64,000 nt of DNA from Thunnus maccoyii (GCF_910596095.1 NC_056546.1:19186425-19250424); one strand, 5' to 3'; numbered from the stretch's first letter, positions 43,901 to 56,000 are shown. Made by a program: numbers and translations. Notes: generated by a model from the letters alone, not told the origin.

Positions 43901-46823
43901 TGTCTGTTCTTTTTTTTCTCTTTTTTATGATATGAGCTTTTGCTGATGAATTGCTGATTCTGATAATTGATATCAAAAAACCTGATTTCACCTCTTCTAA
44001 AGTGTGACTTGATTGGTAATTTTAAGGGCTTTATTTAGATATTTGTATTTCTACTTGCCTGTTCAACTTCATCTTCAGCCAGGCTCCTCCTTGTCCCCCA
44101 GTTTAGTTTTTACTGTCTATAGTAGCTTGGATGAAAAGGAGCAGTAAACCAAAACTCAAGATTTAAACAATGATCAATTTAATTTATTAAGTTTATATAA
44201 AATATTCTATAACAAAGCTTTGAACATCTGACATTTGGCTCTCTGAATCTTTGTGTTACCCTGGTGTTTCCATCCACCATATGGGGGAGAAAAAGTGAAC
44301 ATATGTTATAAAGTGACAGCCTGTAGCAGATTTCCACACCGCAGGCTCAGTGTGAGTGAAATCCTTAAACGGCCAAACATAATGTTCCTGGGTTATATGT
44401 GTGAAAGGGGATTAAAAGACTTTTCCCAAGTGTTGACTGTGCTTACTTTCCTCATTGTAAAATGAGTTTTCAAGTGTAAGATCATAAACTGTATCTGTCT
44501 TCCCGTCAGGTGAAGCCGTTGGAGCTCACTGACTTCCTGCAGGTAAAGAAGAATGAGGGCTACTGTATTGTTGGAGTGGAGCAGACAGCCAACAGTCAGA
44601 GCCTCCAGGACTACCAGTTTCCTGAGAAGACTCTACTACTTCTGGGGTATGACAGAATCAAAGTCAAAGTACAAAAATGCTCCAAGTCCAGTTTTTTCAT
44701 TCAGTGCAGTCACCTTCACTCAAACTGTAACATCAATGCGTACAAACCTCTTCCTTCCCATACCCTAGTGACTCTCACACAGATAAAGGTGTGAGCTGAC
44801 GAGGCTATTTAATGTTATCTCACTGGTTTGGTGTGTTTCCCTGCGGGACCTGCTCTTCTCCTCGCCATCTCATGTCAGGGCATGCTGGGCTGTAATTGGC
44901 TCTCCCTGAGGAGGAGAAGAAGAGCACAGAAAATAAATCACACGACTGATGACAGCAGCAGAAAAGCTTTAACCCTCTTCTAGTGTAGATCGAGTCGTGA
45001 AACTGCCCCGTGGCTTTCATCAGGGGTCAGTGGCACACACATTTTCAGTTTATTCAACCATTTGTAGCTACTCAGAAATTAACATAATTGTAACCTTGTG
45101 CAGTTTGTGATAGTAGTCCTATGATTCACTCTCCTTCCTGAATGTGTGCTGCAGCTCTGCAGCTGGCCTGGCAAGACTGGGAGAGATGAATACTTATCAT
45201 GCCAGTGTAGGTGTCCTGTTTTGTTTTACCCTGTTCAGTCACAGAGGTGTGAGCAGTGCTGTTAGCTTAAACACACTGTGTGAGCTGAATTTTGAGTGCT
45301 TTCACAGCTGTGTTCTCCCCAGCACAGCATGGCACCGTCTCTAATCTCTCATCAGGTCACTATTATCTCACCCAGTTGCACTCAAGATAAATGTAGCTCA
45401 TCAAATCACTCTTTCTTACAGGGTGGCACCCTCTGTAGACTCATTGAAACTGCCAAACTCATTAACCCTTTATGTTTGCTTTGCATGACCCATATTGCTG
45501 GATCTCATGTACGCAGCTGATTACAGATTGAATAGCTCTTGGACTTGTGCTCATGAGTCATCTGTATAAAAAGCGTATTCCTCATAATTGTAAGGACTTG
45601 AGAGAATGAAGGAGTAACCGATTGGCCGCTCATGGTAATGGTTCTTAAATTAAATCAACTGCATAGCATCATTAAGCCAAATGAAAGCTGGAATTAAAAA
45701 TATCCAGTAACAAAAAATTTATGTCGTGCTGCATAGTTATGGTTATAGAGCAGATATTGGGCAGTCAATGTTGTCTTATTGATGGCATGATTCCAGTTTA
45801 AATCCTGTATTTATTTTCTTGACATTTTCAATATATTTCAGTTATTGTTTTTAGCAATAAATGTAGACAAAACAGTAACTTATCCCAAATGTCCCCTGCT
45901 ACTGAATAGGCAGAGTAAATAACCCATTCTGAGGTTATCTGTATTTCAATGAAAGGTTTTTTTTGTCTCCTGTGTTGATCTGACTTCTCTTGAGAAGCTG
46001 TTTCTCCCTGACAAGAATTCAACTTTGGAGTATAATTCTCACCATAGTAGGCTTGAAAATGATCAAATAGAGAAGAATATTGTGACATTTTGGGAAACAC
46101 ACTTATTCACTTTCTTGCCAAGAGTTGGATAAAAAGACTGACACCACTCTCATGTTGTATGCTAAATATGTAGCTGGAGCGGCAACCAGTTAACTTAGCT
46201 TAGCACAGAAAGTGGAAACAGGAAACAGCTAGCCTGGCTCTGTCTGAAGGTAACAAAACACACATACCACCTCTTTAGCTCACTAATGAACACATTGAGC
46301 TTAAGAGGTGGTGGTAGCTGTGTTTTGTTATCTTCAGTTAGCAGTTTTCCCCTGATTCCACTCTTTCTGTTAAGCTAAGCTAAGCTTGCTGTCTCCTGGC
46401 TATAGCTTCATATTTAATGGACAGATATGAGAGTGGTACCTCAATTCTCTGCAACAAAGAAAAAAGTGAATTGCATATTACTACCAAATACAACTATCAG
46501 TGGCTTTATTACAAAAATACTAATACCAAACTCTAAAAACCTTTAAAAATCAGCAGAATATTTCAGATAAATGTGGACTTGATGATCAATTTTCATGTAA
46601 CCTTTTCCCACTCTTCAGTATATTGTGTCTCACTTTCCTTCCTCACAGCAATGAACGAGAAGGTATTCCTGCCAACTTACTCCAGCTGTTGGATGTGTGT
46701 GTGGAGATCCCTCAACAAGGGGTCATCCGCTCACTCAACGTGCACGTGAGCGCTGCCCTGCTGATCTGGGAATACACTCGGCAACATTTTACCTCAAGTG
46801 AAGTCAACTCAAAACATAACTGA
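33384..46823 (+). CDS. tarbp1: TARBP1, tRNA (guanosine-2'-O)-methyltransferase (Trm3/SpoU family)
   Basis: Complete gene of 29 coding exons: 33384-34302, 34391-34488, 34588-34657, 35272-35420, 35544-35596, 35692-35789, 35880-36015, 36107-36203, 36783-36872, 36978-37113, 37225-37491, 38290-38387, 38472-38630, 38729-38955, 39053-39296, 39442-39630, 39749-39948, 40027-40098, 40214-40334, 40720-40830, 40976-41125, 41219-41305, 41415-41620, 41713-41794, 41901-42072, 42161-42346, 43013-43137, 44510-44646, 46649-46823. The total of 4854 nt gives 1617 aa, close to human (about 1621). The long N-terminal part is a helical, HEAT-like scaffold. The C-terminal SPOUT domain has motif 1 (N1470-L-G, Arg1476), motif 2 (LLLGNEREGIP, residues 1557-1567) and motif 3 ([18 protein letters not shown] from 1580), the trefoil-knot SAM site. 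The family methylates the ribose of G18 in certain tRNAs. All catalytic motifs are intact. Confidence 0.96.
34717..34972 (+). repeat. Nonautonomous TIR element, copy 3 (internally shortened)
   Basis: It starts GAGCTGCAATGATTAGTCG and ends near ATTTTTAGCTC. Shared blocks are GATAATTGAATAGTCATT, GGCATTTTTCACTATTTTCT and TTTTATAGACAAAAC. The middle of the family body is missing. It lies in tarbp1 coding intron 3, in the same orientation as the frmd1 copies. Confidence 0.8.
36338..36530 (+). repeat. Nonautonomous TIR element, copy 4 (3' truncated)
   Basis: It begins GGGCTGCAAGTC, continues with TCTGATAATTGATTCATTG, AAGCAAAAATGCCAAATATT, TTCCAGCATCTGGG and TCTTATGTGATAGTAAATGAAT, then loses similarity before the distal inverted end. 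It lies in tarbp1 intron 8. Confidence 0.72.
37492..38289 (+). other. tarbp1 intron 11 with a possible retroposed 3' tail
   Basis: This 0.8-kb intron contains an AT-rich block that ends in an A-run of about 13 at 38089-38101. It resembles the 3' end of a retroposed sequence but has no coding match I can recognise. No other element is supported. Confidence 0.35.
40885..40972 (+). repeat. (TG)n microsatellite replacing the polypyrimidine tract of tarbp1 intron 20
   Basis: About 88 bp of nearly pure TG repeat end three bases before the splice junction: the repeat runs straight into the CAG acceptor at 40973-40975. The whole intron (40831-40975) is only 145 nt, so the repeat makes up more than half of it. 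Confidence 0.97.
43290..43720 (+). mobile_element. L1/Tx1-like LINE 3'-terminal remnant
   Basis: In tarbp1 intron 27, several short plus-strand frames resemble the C-terminal tail of fish L1/Tx1-type reverse-transcriptase proteins. Examples are [17 protein letters not shown], followed after stops and frame changes by a [15 protein letters not shown]-like segment near 43525-43570. The reading frame is broken, so it is inactive. The family assignment rests on remembered family signatures, not a search. Confidence 0.5.
43792..43808 (+). other. Canonical G-quadruplex motif
   Basis: GGGTGGGTGGGTGGGGG is four G-runs with single-nucleotide loops, among the most stable arrangements known. It lies in a longer G-rich stretch (about 43744-43850, GGATGGGTGGG-like units) on the sense strand of tarbp1 intron 27, so it could form in both DNA and pre-mRNA. 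Confidence 0.9.
46084..46455. repeat. Fold-back repeat element in tarbp1 last intron
   Basis: The 5' part has CACCACTCTCATG, GCTAAATATGTAGCTGG and TTAACTTAGCTTAGCA. The 3' part carries inverted counterparts: TTAAGCTAAGCTAAGC, CTGGCTATAGCTTCATATTTAATG and ATATGAGAGTGGTACC. Such long imperfect inverted repeats, with GCTAGCCTGGCTCTGTC in the middle, are a dispersed element type I recognise from fish genomes. It lies about 200 bp before the last tarbp1 exon. Confidence 0.75.
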
Positions 46824-47310
46824 AAAAAGAAAGCAGCCAATGCAGTGTTAACATGTCATCTGTTCCTCCAGTTGTTGACCTTCCTCTCTCATCTCTGGTA
46901 GCAAGTGTGAAAAGTGTCTGAATGTAAACTTTAGATTTTCATCCAGATTTGAATGTGGTCAGCATTCATCAGCGCTGTTCTTGTGCCTTAACGAGAGTCA
47001 TGAATAGAGATCAGCACTCGTTATGACCTAAATCTTCCTCTGGGCATGCTGTTATATTAATGGAGGCAACCTCTGTTGGCAGAGCAGCAGTAAACTAAAA
47101 TATTCTCCTTTGAGGTGGAAGTGTCTTGTTTATGTGAGCAATTAGTTTTTGCCTCACAGCCTGGGGACCAGACTGTAATATCCATACCCAGCAAATGATA
47201 ATACATAGTATATAAATACTGTTTCCATTTGAGCAGTGATTTAATGCAAGCTGTGGTTACAGTTTTTTTGTTGTTGTTTTATACATTTGAATAAATAAAA
47301 GTTGGACATT
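46824..47310 (+). other. tarbp1: tarbp1 3' UTR
   Basis: The noncoding sequence after the TGA stop ends at overlapping AATAAATAAA signals starting at 47290. Beyond it, up to 47570, only short promoter-proximal sequence for the following GPCR gene remains. Confidence 0.6.
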
Positions 47311-47570
47311 GTGAACTTTTTTGCGTGTGTTTTTTGTTATTAATTATGGTTAAGGAGACTCCATTAACACAAGGGGAGAACTGAATGGGTTAAATAAGAT
47401 ACAGGTGTTCATAGATCCTCCTTCCTTCCACTCCCCTTATGAGAAACAGGTGGCCCACATGAATACAGTCCAGACCAGATGGAGTACATTTGATCATGCT
47501 TCTCTTATTTTCCGTCAAGTATCGCTTGCACGTCGTACATCATGTGAGGATAGCAGTGTTTTAGAGGGAC

Positions 47571-50500
47571 ATGGATGACCTGGATGGCGGCTGGTCGGGA
47601 CCTGGGTCGCTTCTGCAGGCAGAAGCGGGGTTCAATGCGAGCTGGCCGAAGGGTGCAGGGCCAGCTTTGTCTCCGCGCTCCCAGCTGATCCTTGAGATCC
47701 TCATGGTGATCATGTGTTTGGGCGCTGTGACAGGTATAGAAACTATTGAAATGTTATCTATTTATTTATTTAACAAAACTTCTAACTTATTCTTATTCTA
47801 GTTCCAACCTTTTTATATTCAAACTGTCCCTAAAGGGCATCTTACTTACTTTTTCAAATTCACATAAATACAGTATTTCTACAGTATTTCCTTCTTCCAG
47901 CGCATTATTTATAGTTCACGTGACTAACACAGTGATCATATTCAATTTGTATCTTTTAATCTTTCATAATTTTAGTTACATTCTCCTGTAATTCAGCGTG
48001 AAATATTTTGGATATTAAAATTCTAAACTACTAAAATTCTGGCACTACTCAAAAGACACACCCTTTATGAAAAAGGCATTGTAACTAATAGCTTTAGTAA
48101 TGGTTAGGCTGATGGTTATCATTTACTAATGCTTTAAGCTTTAATAAGAACTATCAGGTTTTGCTTTTGCTTGTGTTTATTCTCCTCCAGCATGGTACAG
48201 TGTCTTAGTTGGAAGAATACTCCAATAGACCATTTAACCTTTGACCTTATAAAGCCACAGAGTATCTAAACCAAAATGTATTTTATGAACAACCTATTAG
48301 CATATAACAGCAGACTTGATTGATTGTTATGCAAGCATTAGACATGAATGACTTATTTAAAACTGTAGAATTGATGGTTTAGACCTATTACACTTTATAA
48401 ATGACTCATTAACGTGTGTGACATCAGACTTGATGAGTTATTAGAAGAAATGATTTATTATTAATTATTAGAAGAAGAAATTCATGATCCTTTATAATGA
48501 CTTTGCAGAACTGATGTTAAAAAATTAGATCAAGTAACTTTCATTAATGATTTGGAAAAAAGCAAAACCAAAAAGTAGTTCTTAATAATGCTTATAACTG
48601 ATCTATAAAGCAATATCCACTAATACATGAAGTAGAATAAAATAGTGAAGAAAAAATAAATTCATGTAGGGATTATTTCCTCTGTAGAAAGGCCTGAATA
48701 TTACCTGGAGACTGAGAAATGAGTGCACTGTCTCTGGAGAGTGAGCTGTTAATTTTTCAAGTGTAATGCTTTCACAAAAATATCAGTCACGTTTCAAAAT
48801 CTGACCATTAAACCAGAACTATCTGCACTTTAAATCTAGTAAGACTTATTAAACAGAGATAAAATATACTTGCCTGACTGCTCAGTTCATTAAAAGTCAA
48901 GGTCCGTGACTGTTGTATTTAGATCAAACAAGAGTATCACAAACTGTCCAAAACTGCCTGAATTGAGTAGTTAAATGCTGGTTCACTACTGTGAAGCTTT
49001 TCATCTCTATTTGTGATGTTGGACGGTGTGCTTGTGTGGTCTAATCCAACCAGTCTGATCTCTGTGTCATTGTGTATTGTATTTTTGTGTATAGGTAATA
49101 TACTTGTCATTGTTATCGTGGCCACAACCAAGACTTTCCACTCAGTGACATCAGTGCTGATCATGAACCTGGCCATCAGTGACCTCCTGGTGGGCGTTGG
49201 AGTGATGCCATTTGTTGCTTTGTCCATCATGAACCGTGGATGGGTGGACTGTACTGTACGTCACCTCTGTCTGAAACACACAGTCACAGCTTTAGTGTCT
49301 GACTCTCATTTTGACATTTCCTTTGGTCCACTGGTGATGATGTTCTGTTTCATGCTGATGTGTTGCTCCCTCTCCTGTTTGACAGGACCTTTGTTTGTAC
49401 GTGGGCTACACCTCCTCTGTGTACTGTACAGCCTCTGTACTGACACTGGCTGCTATTGCCCTTGATCGCTACCACTCCATCATGGACTGCCTGCGCTACA
49501 GCTCTCGCTGCACCCTGTGGAGGACCTCTGCTGTGGTCCTGTGGATCTGGCTGCAGGCGCTGGCCACCAGCTGCCCTCCCCTGCTGGGTTGGAGCTCTGT
49601 CAGCTACGTGGTTCCTATGTACAGCTGTGCAGTCAACTGGGCCAGCAGTCCCAGCTACACGGCTTTTATGGCTGCCCTCTCCTACGTCGTGCCGGCTGTG
49701 GTCATCCTCTTCTGCTATGTGAACATTGTCAAGGTGGCCCGCAGCCACGCCAGAAGGATTCATACTTTAGAGGACTCTGTCCAACGCAGCAGGAATCCAA
49801 ACTCTGCCTTTGCTCCTGGTGATTTATCTCAACAGCACTGTGGGAGCCTCCACAGACCCTCTAGACTGATCAATCATATAAGTGGACAGTTTGTTTCTGA
49901 GTTCAGTAGTGAGGAAAGAAATTATCACAACCCTGCTCTCCCTGATTCTACTACAGAACAGAGTAACCCTTCATCCAGACGTTTGTTCTCCTTCCTGGCT
50001 CAGAGCGCCTCCCAGCCACCCCTGCAGAACTCCCAGCAGCAACACAATCACCATGGACTGGTGCGTCTCTTTATGGTCATCTCAGCATTCTTCCTGTGCT
50101 GGACACCTTACATAGGAGTTGCTCTGGTTCAAGCCACAGAAACTGCAATCTCAGGCCAATCCAGCCTGGTCCCACCGTCTGCTGTTACCTTCTCCTACTG
50201 GCTGGTGTTGCTGAACTCTGACATCAATCCTCTGCTCTATGCTCTGCTTAGCAAACGTTTCCAGTGCGCTCTGCAGGGACTAAGGCAAAAACTGAGAGCC
50301 CGCCTGGGGAGTGTGGTGGGCAGGGGAGGGGAGGTCAGAGCGGAGGGTGATGATGGACGGAGCAGCGACCCCTGCACTCTGACCACCACCCATCCGGGTC
50401 CTCCCTCCATCTCTGAGAGTTCAATATGTGACGACTCTAAGTATTGCTCCTCAGTTTTTACTGTTAGCACGGACTTCAGACGTCATTCTGATGAGCATCT

Positions 50501-50702
50501 TTGCAGAGTGTGTCAACCTGAAAGTACCTCCCCGTCCCACATGTGGCAAGACTCTAGTGGTGACAGGAGGGTGAACTGCCTGCAGGTCCCCTCTAGGCTA
50601 CAGGAGGGCAGCAGACTACCATTCTCTGCTCTGACCAAGGAGCGGCAGGCTACTTTCTTCTACGGACAGATTACAGTGAGAGTGGAGCATGATGTTTGTT
50701 AG
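47571..50702 (+). CDS. Orphan class A G-protein-coupled receptor (GPR161/GPR26-like)
   Basis: Complete three-exon gene: 47571-47733, 49095-49255, 49386-50702 (1641 nt, 546 aa). An in-frame TAG nine bases upstream of the ATG fixes the start. All rhodopsin-family hallmarks are present: sequon N22-A-S, N56 (1.50, GNILV), D84 (2.50, LAISDLL), C111 (3.25), DRY 135-137, W/P in TM4 (PPLLGWSS), CWTP at 346-349 in TM6, and N389-P-L-L-Y in TM7. The third intracellular loop is unusually long (about 100 residues) and Ser/Gln-rich. The C-tail is about 150 residues and ends VRVEHDVC. The TM4-TM5 region (LLGWSS, SYTAF, VKVARSHARRIH) resembles GPR161 and GPR26/78. Similarity seems too low for a true gpr161 orthologue, so I give no symbol. 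The ligand is unknown. Confidence 0.9.
47734..49094 (+). other. First intron of the GPCR gene
   Basis: Bounded by a GTATAG donor and a GTGTATAG acceptor. It is AT-rich with several loosely repeated TTATAA/TAATGCTTTA-type segments between 48050 and 48620, possibly a decayed dispersed repeat. I see no exon inside it. Confidence 0.5.
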
Positions 50703-51881
50703 CCTTCTTCAGTTGCTGTTGCAAGAAAACTTTTACCAGTGGAATTCAGATATATCTTACTGGCATACATTGAACCACAGCTGGTTTGCAACATTGAACT
50801 TACAAATATCAAACAGATTTATAGCTAAAATCTCTACAACTTACTGCTACCTTGTGATAGCAGGTGAAGAACTACATGGACAAAGGCGAGAAAAAAACAA
50901 ACCTGGACAATGAAATGTATTGAAAAGAAATATTTTATATAGTACATGTGATTACACTTGAAGACACCCAACAGTAGATCTAATAAACCCATCATTTATT
51001 CACACTCTAAATATTTCTTCCTCAAATGTGATAATCATATGTTGCATCTCAGTGTAAAAATCATCATTCCTTACAAAGGTTTACATTTATGTCTAGCAAT
51101 AATTCCAGAGGAATACAATATTATTATTTATTGTCATAGAGAATGACAATGGGAAACAGTGCTAATGTACTCTATTGCAAAACAAAGAAAAGGCAGTGAA
51201 GTGGGCTTGTCAGCTGTATCTGCTTGTACAGTATGTGCATGCTCGTCCTGTAGATGTCACTCACTGTCCCCTCGGGTTAGTCAGCAACCAAATGCAAAAA
51301 TATAAAAGAAAAGGCTGTTACGATGCGACAAGAGTTTGTCCCCCCCCCCAAAAAAATAGCAACGTGGTCAGATGAGTACAAGAGGGGTAGTATTAACAGT
51401 CTCTCTGCAGCAGTCTGCGGTGGCACTGTAAAAAACAGACAGCACATAGCGAGCATGTGTGGTCGAGTGATGTTCATACATTCACAACAAGGCAGTTTCC
51501 ACCGATCACTTTACAAGGCGCGTGCCTCCGTTGCTGTCAGGCTCGTCTCGGTTGTTAAATTGCCTCAGAAATGTGATAAATGAAAACAGATACAGTAAGA
51601 CTTTTTTTTTTTTGGACTTGACAAGTGTGAGCCATTGTGTCAACATATCTCTCCTAAAGCCACAGTGAGACAGTTTCAATCTACTGTCTGTTATTTTCAA
51701 AATAAATATGTTTAACTGATAATTGCTGCAGATTTGTTTGTGGGCATATGAGTCTAGAAAGCTAAATGTGATAGGAATTCAAAAGGAGACTCAGTGTTAG
51801 CTATGACTGATGTTCAAAGTAGTTAAAGGGGTAGTTCCAAGTTTTCATTAAGCCTATTTGCCTTTTTTTTATAAACTATTA

Positions 51882-52001
51882 GTGCTTTCAGTCTGTCTAA
51901 AGATTGGGATACCTGGAGCATTAACTGTGAAACCTACTTAATAGTTTAGATAGATAATGGATGATCGAAAGAAAATCGCTTTATGTGTGGACTGAAAGCA
52001 C
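51882..52001. repeat. Inverted repeat pair, 12-bp perfect arms
   Basis: GTGCTTTCAGTC at 51882-51893 is matched by its exact reverse complement GACTGAAAGCAC at 51990-52001, with about 96 bp between them. It could be a small fold-back element or a 3'-UTR hairpin. I do not recognise the family. Confidence 0.5.
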
Positions 52002-52956
52002 TCACACTTCACGACAATCCAGGCTGAGACAAATCTCAACCATCCCATGCATTGGAAAGCTATGCAGCAGAGATACTGGTTTTAGATCTCTTGTGACTAA
52101 ACTGTGGGCCTGAGCAACCAATATCAGCATTGACTTTTAGGGACTTTAGCCCCAGGAAAGCACATAACCACAAGGGGCCAATCAGTGTGGTCAAAAAGGA
52201 CCTGACCTTCTCTCACTGGTTGAACAGAGAGAGAGAGAGAGAGAGGCGAAGTGGAAGCTTCTTGAGTGCAGATTGATCCTCAGATGTCCAGACAGGTCCC
52301 TTCACACCAGATGAGCCCATCGAGTTGACAGCTCCAGGACATCCAAGGTGTGAAATACAGCTATGTACAGTGCACGAAAGGCATGTATTTGTCATGAAGT
52401 TTACACCTGAGGGATGCCACTGTGGGCCTCCCTTTTGTTTTCAGGCATTCAGCATTTTTAGGCATTCGTCTTTGGATCTTAAAGGTGTGTAAATGTGTAC
52501 ATGTTAAAGCCAGCAAGTCCACAAGGTGTTAAGCCTGCCCAAAAAAAGTGTCTTGTCTCTTTTTCTCAGAGCTGAAGAATATCAGGCAAGTTGGCAAGTC
52601 TTCCCAGGTGCAAGTATATAGTGAACCAATGGAATGATTTAGAGGTACAACAAAATTTATAAATTACTTAATCAGTTATACCTGATCATTTTTTGGGTAG
52701 GAAGGATTACGATTGATATGAGTCCATGCACCAACTCCGATAACTTCTGAGTGGAATGGACAGCAAATGAAGGAACAATGATACACAATGTGTGCCTCTT
52801 GCGTCGCTCCTCTTGGCCAAAACGTTACAGATCAGAGGCAGTCCAAAACATTTCTTTTTTTTTCACCCAGGAAGCTGCGGGAAAGAGAGGGCAGGGCACC
52901 AGGCAGGTCATGGCAATCAAATGTCCTGACATTAACACTAAGATGTATAAATGTGT

Positions 52957-52965
<9 letters not shown>

Positions 52966-53042
<77 letters not shown>
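52966..53042. repeat. (GT)n / (CA)n microsatellite in slc35f3 3' UTR
   Basis: About 77 bp of GT repeat on the plus strand, with one TTT interruption. In slc35f3 mRNA sense it is a CA repeat that begins about 23 nt after the stop codon at 53066-53068. Confidence 0.95.
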
Positions 53043-53046
<4 letters not shown>

Positions 53047-53065
53047 GTGGTAATATTTCGTGGTG

Positions 53066-56000
53066 TCAATGTGCAAATGTTGACATGGAGGTCCTGGTTC
53101 TCCCTCTCCAATTGAGCCCTGTGGTGGCGTTTGCCTCTCCACTGCCCTCTGCTGGCTCATCACGTTTGCGCAGCTTGGTGCTGAGCTGGATGATACACTG
53201 GTCCCAGTCCTCTGGTAACAGCAGCATGAGGAAGCCCAGGCAAATGATGAACACAGCAATGAGGCGCACTGTGTTGAAATTAATTTCACATGTGTAGAGG
53301 TCCACCACTGTACATGAATGAGGATGCATTAGTATGAGCGTATGCAGGAATTTGTAAATATTGCAATGAACAAATAATAATTTACTGTATTCATGTAAAC
53401 CAAAGTGGTATGTCAATCACTATAAATCAGTTTGAATGCTTGTTACATAAAATGACAAATATACAATGAAAAGGGAACCCAATTTGAATTTTATACATCA
53501 TTAATAGAGATGATAACTTTGGGGGATTTCAGTGTCAATAAATATTAAATGGGGACCAGAAAAAAGGTTAAGTCTGGGAGGAAAGCCAAGACACTTACTG
53601 GCATTTACAGGAACACTTAAGACGATGCCAAGGGAGATAAACGTTGGATAGGTTATCGCAATACCAAAGTTCACCAGGACGTTGAAAGCTGTGTGAAGAA
53701 GCAGAATCAGACCATCAGCAGCAGACACACACACACACACACACAATGAGTGTCAAACCACTACACTGGGCAAAATGATATTTATGGATTACATCACTAC
53801 AGTATCGGGTTCATGTACAATGTTGTGTTATATATGTTTGCATACCAAAAAGCAGGCCTGCAACCCCACAGAGGTAGGCCCAGGGGATGTCTTGAGGTGA
53901 GCCAATGTACTCCACATGTGTAAAATACAGAATGACCGGCACAAAGCTGACAAAAACAAAGTTGGCACTTCCAACGATGGTCAGGAAGAGTGCAGCCTCT
54001 CCGAATTTAGCACTGCCCAGGACCATCTTGAAGAGTACCTGAAGAGAAGGAACGAGTAGACTTATGAACAGAATGCACAAGATTTATAGCTAAAATGCGC
54101 AGAATCTGCCCCCCTAAGGAGCAGCGAGGTACTGCAGAGGGCAAACCTGCCAAGTACCTGCCATGTGTCTGGCACAGGGCCACTGCTGTCTGTTTATCAC
54201 ATTAGGCAGCACAGACATCAGGGCAGAGGAGACCAGAGCCCGTCAAAATATAGCTATCTGTCCCGTAACCTCCTTGATCAGGACATCACAGCCAGAGGCC
54301 AGCAAGCAAACGCGCACATATCACACGCTTCTGTCAGCTGAGCCTTACGCTTCATAATCTCCTCCCGTCTTCTGCCACCTGGTTACATAAGTAGAATGGA
54401 GCAGGTCCAGGATTTCTTATATAAGACAGAATTATTCATACTTATGTTTAGCTATGTTTACATTTTTTTTTATTCCACTGCAAATGAAGGTGTCACTATA
54501 AGGGAGTTTTATGGTAGAACGCTATTTATTACATAAAGCTTGATTTAAACGCTCTTTTCAGTAAATCAAATGCAAACAAATACCTTGTAGAGTGCTGACA
54601 TTGAAGCAGAGGCGACGACCAAAGTAATGCCGATGACTGAGTGGCTGTGGAATCCATCTGCATAGGTCATCATTACGATGCCTGCTATGGCCAAGATAGC
54701 AGCTACTATCTGTAGAGAGAGAGACAGAAAGGGAGGAACATCAGTGAAAGACGGATGGACAACATGCTGCTCACAGTGTGGTGATAAAGACGCCTGAGCC
54801 GTCTCTGCTGCGTAGGGACACAGCAGGCACACATGGCCTCTACTTTGTTATTCACTGCAGAAATCACAAGCTTCACAGGACCAGACTTGTAATGTTGTAA
54901 TTAATATATGGGTTTTATTTTATAGTCAGCAGACTGTTGATGTGATATTTATGCAGGCAAACACAAGCACATGACACACTTGGAATAAAATCTGTTCTCA
55001 GATTCCCAGTGCAAGTGCTTCCAATGCAGGACAGGCAGCTTCTCCAGTGTTGGGTTGATTGTCTGACATTGATTTCCGTTGCTCTGCCATCATGTTTACA
55101 TACCAAATATCCCCCTCGATCCACCAGCCCCTTGCTTCTTCTCACACACTCACTCCCACTCCTCCCCCGTCTCTGCGATTATCACAGCTTCAAGATGGCA
55201 CCGAACCATCTGTTCTGTTTCCTACCAGAACCGAAATCTTTCACCTATCACGTTTACAGTGTTTGTCTTTGCTGCATGTTCGGGTCTATGTGGCCATTAA
55301 CTGTGCATGCAAATGTGTTGGGCTGAAGAACATAGCGACAAGGTGCAGTCCAGCTGAGCGGATTAGCTCTGCATTAAGGAAGTGTCAGGAAGATAAATGA
55401 GCCGAGTGTTTTTGCTCGGACAAAGCCCTTGGGCACCTTTGGCGAAATGGCTCTTTCTGCACTGCAGGCTGCCTGTCAGTCACAGCTACACCTTTCATTT
55501 CTAGAGAAGGACTGTTTGCTTACAGTGTCAGCGACCCTGCTAGTGTTAGTGTTTCAGTTTCTCAAGATGTTTCAGGACAATGTGAGGGGTCAGAGGGGGA
55601 AAGGATCATGACTACATCTAATCCTGCGCAGACTCAACATGTTTATGACACACCTGAACATTAGGCAGCTTAGGTGATTACAGTGTATCACTGAAACAGC
55701 TGGCATCTCTGTTTAACAAGGACGAATTAGCTTCCCCCATCTCTCTCTCTCTCTCCTCCTTCACTTTCATGACAAACTCGTCCAACATCCCCTGCATTGC
55801 TGCAGACATTCAAGCACTGCAATCTGCACCACCAAGCCAGAATGAGAGAGAAAAAGAGAGAGAGAGAGAGAGAGAGGCTGGGGGTGTAAGAGAGAGAGAA
55901 GCAGGATTATTACAGTATTTGTCTCTTACTGAGGCCTTTCTTCGCAGATAATGGGGGTGGGAAGAAGGGGGCAGCACTGGAGAAATATTGGGTGGTTGTG

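Larger units (their letters stand above)
50703..53065. other. Convergent 3' region of the GPCR gene and slc35f3
   Basis: The region holds the two 3' UTRs tail to tail. A plus-strand AATAAA at 50982-50987 suits the GPCR gene. Minus-strand AATAAA signals (read as TTTATT) at 51127-51132 and 50994-50999 could end slc35f3 transcripts. Also present are a C-run/A-run at about 51341-51357, a (GA)n at about 52227-52244 and the (GT)n described separately. No further coding exon is seen. Confidence 0.5.
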
